A DNA stretch of 64,000 nt from an uncultured Clostridia bacterium (lineage in GTDB: Bacteria > Bacillota > Clostridia > Saccharofermentanales > Saccharofermentanaceae). The notes under the pieces are model-generated. The model made no database searches, had not been told where the DNA came from, and saw nothing but the letters and a program-made list of their open reading frames with translations. The stretch's first letter is position 1. Each line of letters begins with the position of its first letter. Below are positions 56,643-64,000 of the stretch, one piece after another. Both the position numbers and the translations under genes were made by a program. Location of the stretch: contig CAMIYM010000001.1 of the NCBI GenBank assembly GCA_946403085.1, positions 62,001 to 126,000 on the forward strand, in the 5' to 3' direction.

Positions 56643-57377
56643 ATGTATTGGTATCTGGGTGATTACAGTGGTTTGTTCTATCTTCTGGCCATAGCGATCA
56701 TGGTATGGAGCCTGATCGTCAGAGGAAGACTTAACAGGCTTGTTAAGAAATACAGTGAAGTGGAAGCAGCTAGTGGTAAGGACGCAAATACCTGCGTAGC
56801 TGAGATGCTCCGTGCCAACGAAGTATACGGAGTAACAGTAGGTCACATCCCGGGTGACATGACTGACAATTTCAACCCCAAGGATGAGACCATTAATCTT
56901 TCAGATACATCATATGGCAAGTGCTCTATCACTGCGATTGCTGTAGCTGCGCATGAATGCGGACATGCCTGCCAGGCTTATTCCGGAATGTTCCTCTATA
57001 AGATCCGTCAGGGAATAGCTCCTGCAGCGGGCATTACTTCACGTGTAAGCGTATGGATCGCCATTATCGGTGTCGTAATCATGTACGCTTCAAAATCATC
57101 GCTTGAGCTGAATAATATCGGCTACTGGATATGCACTGCAGGCATCGCACTTTATACAGTCGTGTTCCTGTTCTATCTCGTTACACTCCCGATCGAGCGT
57201 GATGCAAGCAGAAGAGGTCTTAAGGCGATGCGGGAATTGGGATGGGTTTCTGACGATCAGCTGAAAGCTGCGAAGAGTGTTCTCTGGGCAGCTGGTGATA
57301 CATATGCCGTTGCACTTGCAAGTTCAGCACTTACACTTTTAAGACTGCTGCTCATGAGAGGCAGAAGAAGAAGGTAA
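56643..57377 (+). CDS. YugP-like neutral zinc metallopeptidase
   Basis: A 244-residue membrane protease. An N-terminal helix (about 8-26) is followed by a catalytic part with AAHECGHACQ (HEXXH) and several later helices (about 132-190). The HVKGIPGDLTDNYDP-like segment of the family is seen here as GHIPGDMTDNFNPKD. The tail is Arg-rich. The pattern matches the DUF/Zn_peptidase_2 (YugP) family of membrane-bound peptidases with unknown substrates. GGAGGAAGG precedes the ATG. Confidence 0.88.
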   Translation: MYWYLGDYSGLFYLLAIAIMVWSLIVRGRLNRLVKKYSEVEAASGKDANTCVAEMLRANEVYGVTVGHIPGDMTDNFNPKDETINLSDTSYGKCSITAIAVAAHECGHACQAYSGMFLYKIRQGIAPAAGITSRVSVWIAIIGVVIMYASKSSLELNNIGYWICTAGIALYTVVFLFYLVTLPIERDASRRGLKAMRELGWVSDDQLKAAKSVLWAAGDTYAVALASSALTLLRLLLMRGRRRR

Positions 57378-57396
57378 TCCCGAAGGAGGATCATAT

Positions 57397-58377
57397 ATGA
57401 CACAACTTAATCCGCAGAGAATGGCATTTGTCAGTTCTATAGGAAACGGATACAAAGCAGTCGGATTCTTCTATCCGTCGTCTGCGCCGGAGATTAAGGG
57501 TGTCGTTCAGATCTGCCATGGAATGGCCGAGTATATCAAGCGTTATGAACCGATGATAGAGAAGTTCAATGAGGCCGGATACCATGTCTGCGGAATGGAT
57601 ATGCCTGGTCACGGCGAAAGCTATTTTCTGAACAAGGAAGCAGGTTTTCCAAAAGCTTATTTCGGAGGACAGAAGAACAGCTGGCAGATGCTCCTTGCAG
57701 ATGAGATGGGATTCCATGAATATGCTGTCGAGAAGTTTGGAAGGGAAGGCTTAAAGTACATTCTCTATGGACATTCGATGGGTTCATTTGTAGTAAGAAA
57801 TATCTTCTCGACACCAAGATACAGCAAGCAGTTCGACGGATTTGTCTTCGCATCGACAGCAGGTCCGAACCCGGCAGTCGGAGCAGGCAAATTCCTTGCC
57901 GGAGCAGGATGCTTTTTCGGCGCGAAAAAGAAGAGAAATAATTTTATCAACATAATCGCTTTCGGCAGTTACACAAAGAGAATCGAGAACCCAAGAGGCG
58001 GTCTCGACTGGCTTTCCACAGTTCCGGAAGAAGTCACCAAATATGCAAAAGATCCGATGTGCGGTTTCTGTTTTACTAACGACGGATTCAGAACACTTTT
58101 TAATCTGATCTCATTCATGCAGAGTGAGGAAGCGTACGCACTTATTCCGGACCGTCCCTGCTTCTTCCCGTATGGTGCTGATGATCCGGTCGGAAGCTAT
58201 GGCACCGGTGTCGAAAAGGTCATCCAAAGAATGAAGGATGCAGGTGCCGATGTAAAGTCAAAGAACTACGGCCCTTACCGTCATGAGCTTATGAACGAGC
58301 CCATAAAGGAAGAGTATTTTAATGACCTGATCGGTTTCTTTGATTCTGTTCCGATGGTAGTGAATAAGCCTTCGTGA
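57397..58377 (+). CDS. Alpha/beta hydrolase, lysophospholipase-like
   Basis: A 326-residue serine hydrolase of the monoglyceride lipase/lysophospholipase group. The oxyanion-side motif is VQICHGMAEYIKRYEP, the DMPGHGES segment is typical, and the nucleophile Ser lies in YGHSMGS. An acidic residue follows in GADDPVG, and the His is expected near YRHELMNE. AAGGAGG precedes the ATG. It lies 19 bp after the YugP-like gene and may be in the same transcript. It is convergent with the GH31 gene. Confidence 0.9.
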   Translation: MTQLNPQRMAFVSSIGNGYKAVGFFYPSSAPEIKGVVQICHGMAEYIKRYEPMIEKFNEAGYHVCGMDMPGHGESYFLNKEAGFPKAYFGGQKNSWQMLLADEMGFHEYAVEKFGREGLKYILYGHSMGSFVVRNIFSTPRYSKQFDGFVFASTAGPNPAVGAGKFLAGAGCFFGAKKKRNNFINIIAFGSYTKRIENPRGGLDWLSTVPEEVTKYAKDPMCGFCFTNDGFRTLFNLISFMQSEEAYALIPDRPCFFPYGADDPVGSYGTGVEKVIQRMKDAGADVKSKNYGPYRHELMNEPIKEEYFNDLIGFFDSVPMVVNKPS

Positions 58378-58385
58378 AATAAAGC

Positions 58386-60677
58386 TTAACCGAGGCTTAT
58401 AACAAGTTCGTTACTCGTAAACTCGATCGATGTTCCGAAGCTGTGCTTCTCAGGTACGGATTCGGAGAGTCCTACAACGTTGAATATTCCGGACAGGATA
58501 AGATGCTTTGTGCCGCCCAGATTCTGGGTGCGTACTGTGATCCTGTTGCCTGATACTTCAACGGTGATTATGCCGGAACTCTGAGCTCCGTCGGAGAATA
58601 CCTCACAGGCAGTTGTCGCGCCCGGTGTAAGCCCGAAGCAAGTGAATGTGATGTTATCGAGAGAACCGAAGCTTCCTGTGGATTCCGCAGTTCTGGTCGG
58701 GATGATCGAATTGGGACGTGCGAATACAGGAACTGAGCCGGCACCTGCTTTTCGTGAGATATAACGGGGACCCTGAACCTTCTCGTGTGTCATGAAATCA
58801 GTCCAGATTCCCTGAGGTATGTAGATCCTTACATTATCATTCTGTGAGATGACAGGTGATACGAGAAGTGAAGGACCGAGCATGTACTCAGTGTCGAATC
58901 CCTCAGCTGCAGGATCGCCTGCGAACTCCAAAGCGATGGCACGTATAGCAGGTGTTCCATACTTAACACTCTCGCAGATGCTTGAGTAGATGTAGGGAGC
59001 AAGACCTGTTCTGATAGCGGAGAATGCCTTTATTGAATCAAGTGCAACTGCATCTTCCAGGAACTTTAAAGTACCCTTGAATCTTGAGTGAGGAACATAA
59101 GCAGCAAAGCCTACCCAGCGGTCAAAGAGCTTGGGGTCGGTAAGTGCCTTCTCGGGAATATCGATATTTATTCCGCCAAAGCCTGTAAGACCATAAGAGA
59201 TAGTGTTCTTCAAAGCAGCGACAAGATCTGAGAATTCCGGAGTGAGAGAACAATAGATATTGCTGAACGGTGACTGCTGGTCGCCTGAACTGATGGAATC
59301 AGCGATGATGAATGAGCCAAGGCGTCCTCTTTCCCTTGCAGAAACATCACTTAATGCAGAGTTCATGATGTTCGTGAAGTTAGTGAGATAGCCTTTCTTA
59401 CCGCATGCGTTTTCGAATGCTCCGGAGATCGAATGAGTATAGTTGGATTCGAACATGCTGATGCCGTTTCTGGCAACACCGGTTGTAGCATTGATAAGCC
59501 AGCTTCTTGCTTCAGGAATATTGAGGTCGAGCATGGCAACGCCGCCCTTGCCGTCATCACAGATAACAGCTCTTCCGTCAGGGAAGGAGATAAGAAGTCC
59601 GGCATCAAGGAGTTCGGGATATTCGGGTGCCCTTTCAGAAATGAACGGATTGATAGACACACCGAGCGTAACGCCGAGATCTGCGGCTGCTTTTGCAAAG
59701 CCGAGGGGATCAGGGAATCTTACTGAATCAAAAGTGAAGCCGTAAGGAGCATAGTCAGGGTGCCATGAATTACCGATCCAGAGTTCTTTGATGTTCACGC
59801 CTGCGCTTTTCGCGATCTTAAGTGAATCGATGATGCCCTGTGCAGTAAGAGTATTGTCATCGTTTAGGACTAATGAGATACCGCCGTTTGAATATGAAAG
59901 GGCGGGGATACGTCCGTTAAGCTGGCTGAAAACTTCAAGGACCTGAATAGATGTATCGCCTGCGATTACACTGTATTCGATCTCTTCGCCTGCAGTCTCG
60001 AAGCTGAGATTGCCGCTGTCAGATCCGATATCGAATGTAACAGGATGTGATGTATTTACGAAAATACCGTACTTGGAATCGGAAAGGACAAACGGTATAT
60101 GTTCTGCGCCTGCTCTTCCGTCGAAAACATTGCACTTGACGGTCTGTCCGTTTCTTACGATCGTGGAACCTGCACCGCCCAAACCGTAAATGTTCTCGCG
60201 TACCTTAAGTTCAAATGAAGCGCCCGATACAGCATTGGAGGAAACTGCATAACAGGTAGCTGAACCTGCGTCGCTCTTATAGAAAACAGGCATCTTTACA
60301 TTCTGACTGCAGAGTTCATTTCCACAGTAATAATATTTGATGTCTAATACTTTTTTATTAAAGCGTGCTTCAAGGTGTCCGCTCTTGAATGTGAAATAGT
60401 CACCTGCATCTTCGAAAGAACCAAATCCTGAAGGAACAAGTTCTATAACAGAATCAGCCTTATATCTTGGCTCGATACGGTGATTATTAACTCTTATCGT
60501 GATTATATTATTTGCAGGAGAGAAAACAGTTAACGTGATCCTTCCGCCGCAGTCCTTAAAGCAGGCATTTCCACCGGTAAGAGCCTCAGTGTATTCCTGG
60601 CATCCGCATCCGATCTTAAGCTTGCCGTCGACATAGTAAACGGAATCGATCTTATAAGGTTTTTTAGTAAATAACAT
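58386..60677 (-). CDS. GH31-family protein lacking the canonical nucleophile
   Basis: A 763-residue GH31-fold protein. The track start (60689) overlaps its own ribosome site; the ATG at 60677 is 5 nt after GGAGG. GH31 features are ELWIGNSWHPDYAPYGFTFD, RFPDPLGFAKAAADLGV, INPFISE, a DLNIPEARSWLI segment and a late GGINIDI. The acid/base region keeps an Asp (SSGDQQS). Where GH31 enzymes have the nucleophile Asp in W-D-x-N-E, this reads GISMFESNY (E410), so typical alpha-glucosidase activity is doubtful. No signal peptide is seen. It is convergent with the alpha/beta hydrolase. Confidence 0.83.
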   Translation of the reverse strand: MLFTKKPYKIDSVYYVDGKLKIGCGCQEYTEALTGGNACFKDCGGRITLTVFSPANNIITIRVNNHRIEPRYKADSVIELVPSGFGSFEDAGDYFTFKSGHLEARFNKKVLDIKYYYCGNELCSQNVKMPVFYKSDAGSATCYAVSSNAVSGASFELKVRENIYGLGGAGSTIVRNGQTVKCNVFDGRAGAEHIPFVLSDSKYGIFVNTSHPVTFDIGSDSGNLSFETAGEEIEYSVIAGDTSIQVLEVFSQLNGRIPALSYSNGGISLVLNDDNTLTAQGIIDSLKIAKSAGVNIKELWIGNSWHPDYAPYGFTFDSVRFPDPLGFAKAAADLGVTLGVSINPFISERAPEYPELLDAGLLISFPDGRAVICDDGKGGVAMLDLNIPEARSWLINATTGVARNGISMFESNYTHSISGAFENACGKKGYLTNFTNIMNSALSDVSARERGRLGSFIIADSISSGDQQSPFSNIYCSLTPEFSDLVAALKNTISYGLTGFGGINIDIPEKALTDPKLFDRWVGFAAYVPHSRFKGTLKFLEDAVALDSIKAFSAIRTGLAPYIYSSICESVKYGTPAIRAIALEFAGDPAAEGFDTEYMLGPSLLVSPVISQNDNVRIYIPQGIWTDFMTHEKVQGPRYISRKAGAGSVPVFARPNSIIPTRTAESTGSFGSLDNITFTCFGLTPGATTACEVFSDGAQSSGIITVEVSGNRITVRTQNLGGTKHLILSGIFNVVGLSESVPEKHSFGTSIEFTSNELVISLG

Positions 60678-60769
60678 ATTATCCTCCATAAAAGCACACG
60701 TTATTAAACAGCATAATTATATCCAACATGTGCGCCCGTATTATTTCAAGAATATGACGATTCGAATTG

Positions 60770-60775
60770 ATATAA
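60770..60775 (+). promoter_or_regulatory. -10 box directly upstream of the CCA enzyme start
   Basis: TATAAT ends only 7 bp before the ATG. The expected start point coincides with the A of the start codon, and no ribosome site is present between. Confidence 0.55.
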
Positions 60776-60782
60776 TTTACTT

Positions 60783-62168
60783 ATGAATGACTATCCGAAG
60801 ACAGCAGAAAGAATTCCTGATTATGTGAGAAGAATACTCACACTTATCGAATCTTCAGGTCACCAGGCATATGTGGCCGGAGGTGCCGTGCGTGATATCG
60901 TGCTTGGCAGGGTTCCGCACGACTACGATATTGCAACTTCGGCAAGGCCGGAAGATACCATAAGGATCTTTAAGGAAGCGGGAGTTTATTACTACGACAA
61001 TGCTGCAAAGCACGGTACGGTTACTGCTGTTACTGAAGAAGGTGACGTTGAAGTAACGACATTCCGCGTCGATGGTTCTTATTCAGACATGAGAAGACCT
61101 GATGAAGTTATTTTCAAGACTACTATCGAAGAAGATGTTAAGCGCAGGGATTTTACGGTCAATGCGATGTATATGGACCGTGGTGGACAGATCCATGATC
61201 CTGAAGGAGGACAGGCTGACTGTGCGGATAAGCTGATCAGGACAGTGGGCAACCCTGATCGGCGTTTTGAAGAAGACGCACTCCGGGTGTTAAGAGGAAT
61301 CAGATTCTGTTCAGTATTAGGATTTGATATCGAACCGGATACATTAAAAGCGATGGAGACTCATGCAGGAGAATTGAAGATGATCTCCGGGGAGAGGATC
61401 GCATCTGAACTTACAGGAATAGTTACAGGAAGATATGCTCCCAAAGCAATAAGGACAGGCTGGAAAATATTAAGCGTTATTATACCCGAGATTGCAATAT
61501 GCAGAGGGTTTGAACAGCGGTCCAAATACCACGACAGGGATGTTCTTGAACACACCCTTGATGTCCTTGATGAGATACCTTTGGGAGAAGACGGCAAACG
61601 AGATCCTGAACTTGCTATGGCAGCACTTTTCCATGATCTCGGAAAGCCGGCCTGCTTTAAGCTTGATGCTAACGGGACCGGACATATGAAGGGCCATCCT
61701 GCAGTTAGTAAGGAGATTGCAGAGAGAGTCCTTAATGAACTGAAGTTTCCAAAGCAGTTCATAACGGATGTATGCCTTCTGGTAAAGCTCCACGATACAT
61801 ATATGGCTCCTGATAAAAAAGAAGTACACAGGTTTATGAGCAGTTTCCCGGAAGCTATCCTGGAAAAACTCAAGTATCTTCAGAGAGCGGATATACTTGC
61901 ACATTCACCTCTGGGAAGAACCCGCCTTGCGAGACTGGAAGAACTTAATAAGATATCAGAAGAACTGAGAGCATCAGGTGCGGTATTTGCAGTTAAGGAT
62001 CTCGCGGTTAACGGAAAAGATCTCATTGAGATCGGTGTAAAAGAAGGACCTGAAATAGGCCTTGTCCTGTCACAGATCTTTGATAGTTATATAGACGGAA
62101 AATGCGTCAACACCAAGGCTTCCATGCTCGAAGAAGCTCAAAAAATCTTGCTGACAAAATCTATTTAA
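60783..62168 (+). CDS. cca: CCA tRNA nucleotidyltransferase-type protein with HD domain
   Basis: A 461-residue class II nucleotidyltransferase. The N-terminal head has GGAVRDIVLGRVPHDYDIAT with the catalytic DxD. RRDFTVNAMY and EEDALRVLRGIRF (the nucleotide-selecting and polymerase motif) follow. A C-terminal HD domain has HTLDVLDEIP and FHDLGKPACF. It adds or repairs the tRNA 3' CCA end. A TATAAT lies 7 bp before the ATG with no ribosome site, so the mRNA may be leaderless. Confidence 0.92.
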   Translation: MNDYPKTAERIPDYVRRILTLIESSGHQAYVAGGAVRDIVLGRVPHDYDIATSARPEDTIRIFKEAGVYYYDNAAKHGTVTAVTEEGDVEVTTFRVDGSYSDMRRPDEVIFKTTIEEDVKRRDFTVNAMYMDRGGQIHDPEGGQADCADKLIRTVGNPDRRFEEDALRVLRGIRFCSVLGFDIEPDTLKAMETHAGELKMISGERIASELTGIVTGRYAPKAIRTGWKILSVIIPEIAICRGFEQRSKYHDRDVLEHTLDVLDEIPLGEDGKRDPELAMAALFHDLGKPACFKLDANGTGHMKGHPAVSKEIAERVLNELKFPKQFITDVCLLVKLHDTYMAPDKKEVHRFMSSFPEAILEKLKYLQRADILAHSPLGRTRLARLEELNKISEELRASGAVFAVKDLAVNGKDLIEIGVKEGPEIGLVLSQIFDSYIDGKCVNTKASMLEEAQKILLTKSI

Positions 62169-62243
62169 CCCTTCGTTACAGTTTGTTCAAATAGCCCTCA
62201 CAATTTCAACATCTTGTTGATGAATTGTCAAAATCTGCTCCGT

Positions 62244-62249
62244 TATAAT
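62244..62249 (+). promoter_or_regulatory. Candidate -10 box for the pilin-like gene
   Basis: TATAAT is 49 bp upstream of the pilin-like ATG. The -35 region is unclear; TTGTCA is nearby but at 13 bp. Confidence 0.4.
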
Positions 62250-62297
62250 CTGACTATAAGCAAAGGGTAGCTTGATTAAAAAGGGAGCGTGATCTAT

Positions 62298-63047
62298 ATG
62301 AAAAAAATGAGCATTAGCAAGAGAGGTTTTACCCTCACAGAAATCATCGTCGTAGTTGCAATCATGGTTGTAGTAGCATCCGCTGCCTTCGTAGGTATTG
62401 CTGTTACTATCAACAGAGCAAACGATACATCAGCAAGACTTCAGAGAGAGAATGGTAACGGTTTCGAGAAGGATGCCTGGACTGCAGTTGATAATATTAC
62501 AGAGGGTGCTGCAAAGTTCTTCGACATCTCAAATTATAAGCCGAAGGTTCCTACAAACACACCGGTACCTACATCAACACCTACACCTGTACCCACACAG
62601 GCACCTACAAACACACCGGTACCAACAAAGGCCGCAGGCAATACAAACACACCTACTCCTCCGCCTACAAATACACCTAAGCCTACAACAGCACCTGTAA
62701 CAGGCGGTGGCGTTCAGCCCGGAGTTCTCTCTTCAGGAACGCCTACAGGTCAAGTATCTTTTAACTCTTATACTCAGTCTAGCCTCGGATTTAATGATTC
62801 TGCTAAGAATGCTAAGAAGATCGTAGTTGAATATGATGTTTCAGGCTCTAAGGTAACATCAGTAGATAACTGGGGACACCTCGGATCTGCCGCACCAAAG
62901 ATCACTATCACTGATAAGTCTGTAAAGCTTGAATTTGACGTAGCTGGAATGCAGGATTGGCAGAAGAGCAATATGATGAATAACTCCCCTCAGTTCAGAT
63001 CCGGCGGAGATACAGTTGTTAAGATCAAGAACGTTACAATGACATAA
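62298..63047 (+). CDS. Type IV pilin-like protein with Pro/Thr stalk and C-terminal beta domain
   Basis: A 249-residue protein. The track start is GTG at 62289; the ATG at 62298 has GGGAG 10 nt away. A prepilin leader KRG/FTLTEIIVVVAIM cleaves between Gly10 and Phe11, with Glu15 as the conserved Glu5. The hydrophobic helix is followed by a short helical region and a Pro/Thr stalk of about 55 residues (PTNTPVPTSTPTP). A beta-rich tip of about 100 residues has no Cys. The tip could be a ligand- or carbohydrate-binding module, but I do not recognise a family. No assembly genes are in the window. Confidence 0.85.
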   Translation: MKKMSISKRGFTLTEIIVVVAIMVVVASAAFVGIAVTINRANDTSARLQRENGNGFEKDAWTAVDNITEGAAKFFDISNYKPKVPTNTPVPTSTPTPVPTQAPTNTPVPTKAAGNTNTPTPPPTNTPKPTTAPVTGGGVQPGVLSSGTPTGQVSFNSYTQSSLGFNDSAKNAKKIVVEYDVSGSKVTSVDNWGHLGSAAPKITITDKSVKLEFDVAGMQDWQKSNMMNNSPQFRSGGDTVVKIKNVTMT

Positions 63048-63128
63048 TTCATCGTTATTATAACGATAATGGAAAAATAATATAGTTATATAAAAGTGAC
63101 ATCACTTTATATAGATCACCCTTGAGAT

Positions 63129-63155
63129 GGGCTGCTCTCTGGAGCAGCCTTTCTT
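63129..63155 (+). terminator. Rho-independent terminator downstream of the pilin-like gene
   Basis: The stem GGCTGCTC / GAGCAGCC with a 4-nt loop is followed by TTTCTT. The tract is short. A second palindrome, ATCGTTATTATAACGAT, lies at about 63055. Confidence 0.65.
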
Positions 63156-63161
63156 AATGGA

Positions 63162-64000
63162 TCAGATTCCGTGGAGTTTGCGTTCTGCTTCAAGAAGTGC
63201 GGAAGTCGCTTCTGACTTAGGATCGTTCAGGACGTCTTCGGTGTTTCCTTCTTCACAGATACGGCCGTTGCTCATGACGACAACTCTGGGACAAATCTGT
63301 CTTACGATATGAATGTTATGAGTGATAAGAAGGAAAGCGGTATTGCGCTCCCTGTTTATCGTGGTCATGAGCTTTAAGAGTTCGGCTGAAGAACTTGCAT
63401 CCAGGGATGAGAACGGCTCATCTGCAATGATGAGGGAAGGTTCCTGGATAAGACACATGGCAATCGCGACTCTCTGGCGCTGTCCGCCGGAAAGCTCGTT
63501 AGGACGGCGTGAGAGATATTCGGCACCAAGGCCGCATGCTTCAAGCGCACCTGTGATCCACTCAAGTGTTCTGGCACGTTTTTCATCGAACGTACCGTCG
63601 CCCTTGATCTCTTTTGCCTTGCCGGATGCCCTCAGGGCCTCATTCAGGTGCCACTTGATCGTGTGTGCAGGATTCAGGCAGGATACCGGATCCTGGAAGA
63701 TCGCGCCTACACGCGTGCTTGTGATATTAACTGTTCCTGAGTGGGGAAGAAGGCCTAAGAGAGACCTTATGAGCGTAGTCTTGCCGCTTCCCGATCCTCC
63801 GATGAGACCTAATATCTCGTTGGGATATACTTTCAGGGATACTTCGTGAAGCACTTTAGTATCGCTTTCAGTGCTTCCGTTCTTTTTCTTAACGCGCTCG
63901 AAAAGTGACCTTCCGTAACCTGCTGTAATGTCTTTTGCCGAAAGAACGGGAGAGCTTTCATAATCTACCGGGGCAGGGGTAAGGCCTAAGATCCTCGTGT
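63162..64000 (-). CDS. Oligopeptide/dipeptide-type ABC ATPase, C-terminal part (5' end outside window)
   Basis: The minus-strand frame stays open beyond the track ORF to the window edge. The visible 280 residues begin with TRILGLTPAP, which looks like the end of a first oligopeptide-type ATPase domain. A linker and then a full ABC domain follow: Walker A GGSGSGKTT, Q-loop FQDPVSCLNP, signature LSGGQRQR and Walker B LIIADEP. The His loop is LITHN. This suggests a DppD-DppF-type double ATPase for peptide import. The stop is TGA at 63162. Confidence 0.85.
   Translation of the reverse strand, partial: TRILGLTPAPVDYESSPVLSAKDITAGYGRSLFERVKKKNGSTESDTKVLHEVSLKVYPNEILGLIGGSGSGKTTLIRSLLGLLPHSGTVNITSTRVGAIFQDPVSCLNPAHTIKWHLNEALRASGKAKEIKGDGTFDEKRARTLEWITGALEACGLGAEYLSRRPNELSGGQRQRVAIAMCLIQEPSLIIADEPFSSLDASSSAELLKLMTTINRERNTAFLLITHNIHIVRQICPRVVVMSNGRICEEGNTEDVLNDPKSEATSALLEAERKLHGI

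Noticed and set aside
62398-62700. 100-aa plus-strand ORF rich in Gln/His/Leu
   Set aside because: It is an out-of-frame reading of the Pro/Thr stalk of the pilin-like gene.

Overview
The window looks like chromosome of an anaerobic, low-to-mid GC member of the Clostridia (Bacillota), probably a gut or rumen organism. Evidence: a T-box leader, a ctsR-mcsA-mcsB-clpC operon, PPi-dependent phosphofructokinase, an NfnAB-type transhydrogenase, FchA-FolD one-carbon genes, strong AGGAGG ribosome sites, and many Pro/Thr-linked cell-surface proteins. No species call is made. Translations come from the supplied ORF track plus my own reading; several starts were moved to fit ribosome sites. No database search was possible.

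Layout. 1-2.4 kb: the tail of an unidentified protein and two tandem paralogous lipoproteins. 2.5-4.9 kb: a Trp-type T-box and trpE-trpG. 5.0-13.1 kb: a perfect-consensus promoter and rpoB-rpoC. 13.3-19.6 kb: an NlpC/P60 wall hydrolase, fchA-folD-RNA methyltransferase, a lipoprotein, and an acyltransferase overlapping an XRE-AbrB regulator. 19.8-21.7 kb (minus): hflK-hflC. 21.8-29.9 kb: a large membrane protein, a Bce-like ABC transporter with its two-component system, and a CysK-like enzyme. 30.1-32.2 kb: an XRE regulator, three small membrane proteins (two of them paralogs) and a membrane-anchored PstS-like protein. 32.3-36.2 kb: small membrane proteins, an Lgt-like protein and pfp. 36.4-44.6 kb: membrane proteins, a lyxose isomerase-like cupin, a GH25 lysozyme, a GGDEF protein, an MBL-fold protein and a DUF1846 protein. 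44.7-51.1 kb: the CtsR/ClpC stress operon and a PlsC-like protein. 51.3-53.2 kb: a pgk-tpi fusion. 53.6-63 kb: NUDIX, nfnAB (minus), a YugP-like peptidase, an alpha/beta hydrolase, GH31 (minus), a CCA enzyme and a pilin-like protein. The right edge cuts an oligopeptide-type ABC ATPase (minus).

How the genes fit together. Much of the window is housekeeping: transcription, glycolysis (pfp, pgk-tpi), redox balance (nfnAB), one-carbon folate, tRNA maturation and proteostasis. Mixed in are surface proteins (GH25, NlpC/P60, a pilin with a Pro/Thr stalk, lipoproteins) and envelope sensing (the ABC/two-component module).

Most interesting points. (1) The McsB homolog keeps its operon place but has lost essentially every phosphagen-kinase signature residue, so it is probably a pseudokinase. 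(2) Four intergenic islands each reiterate a locus-specific word in direct and inverted copies; one is a 63-bp tandem repeat that shares a 15-mer with a distant island. (3) The XRE/small-membrane-protein/PstS-like cassette has no function I recognise. (4) The RpoB rifamycin pocket carries unusual residues. (5) A GH31 protein lacks the usual nucleophile Asp. (6) A pilin-like protein carries a beta-rich tip domain on a Pro/Thr stalk.
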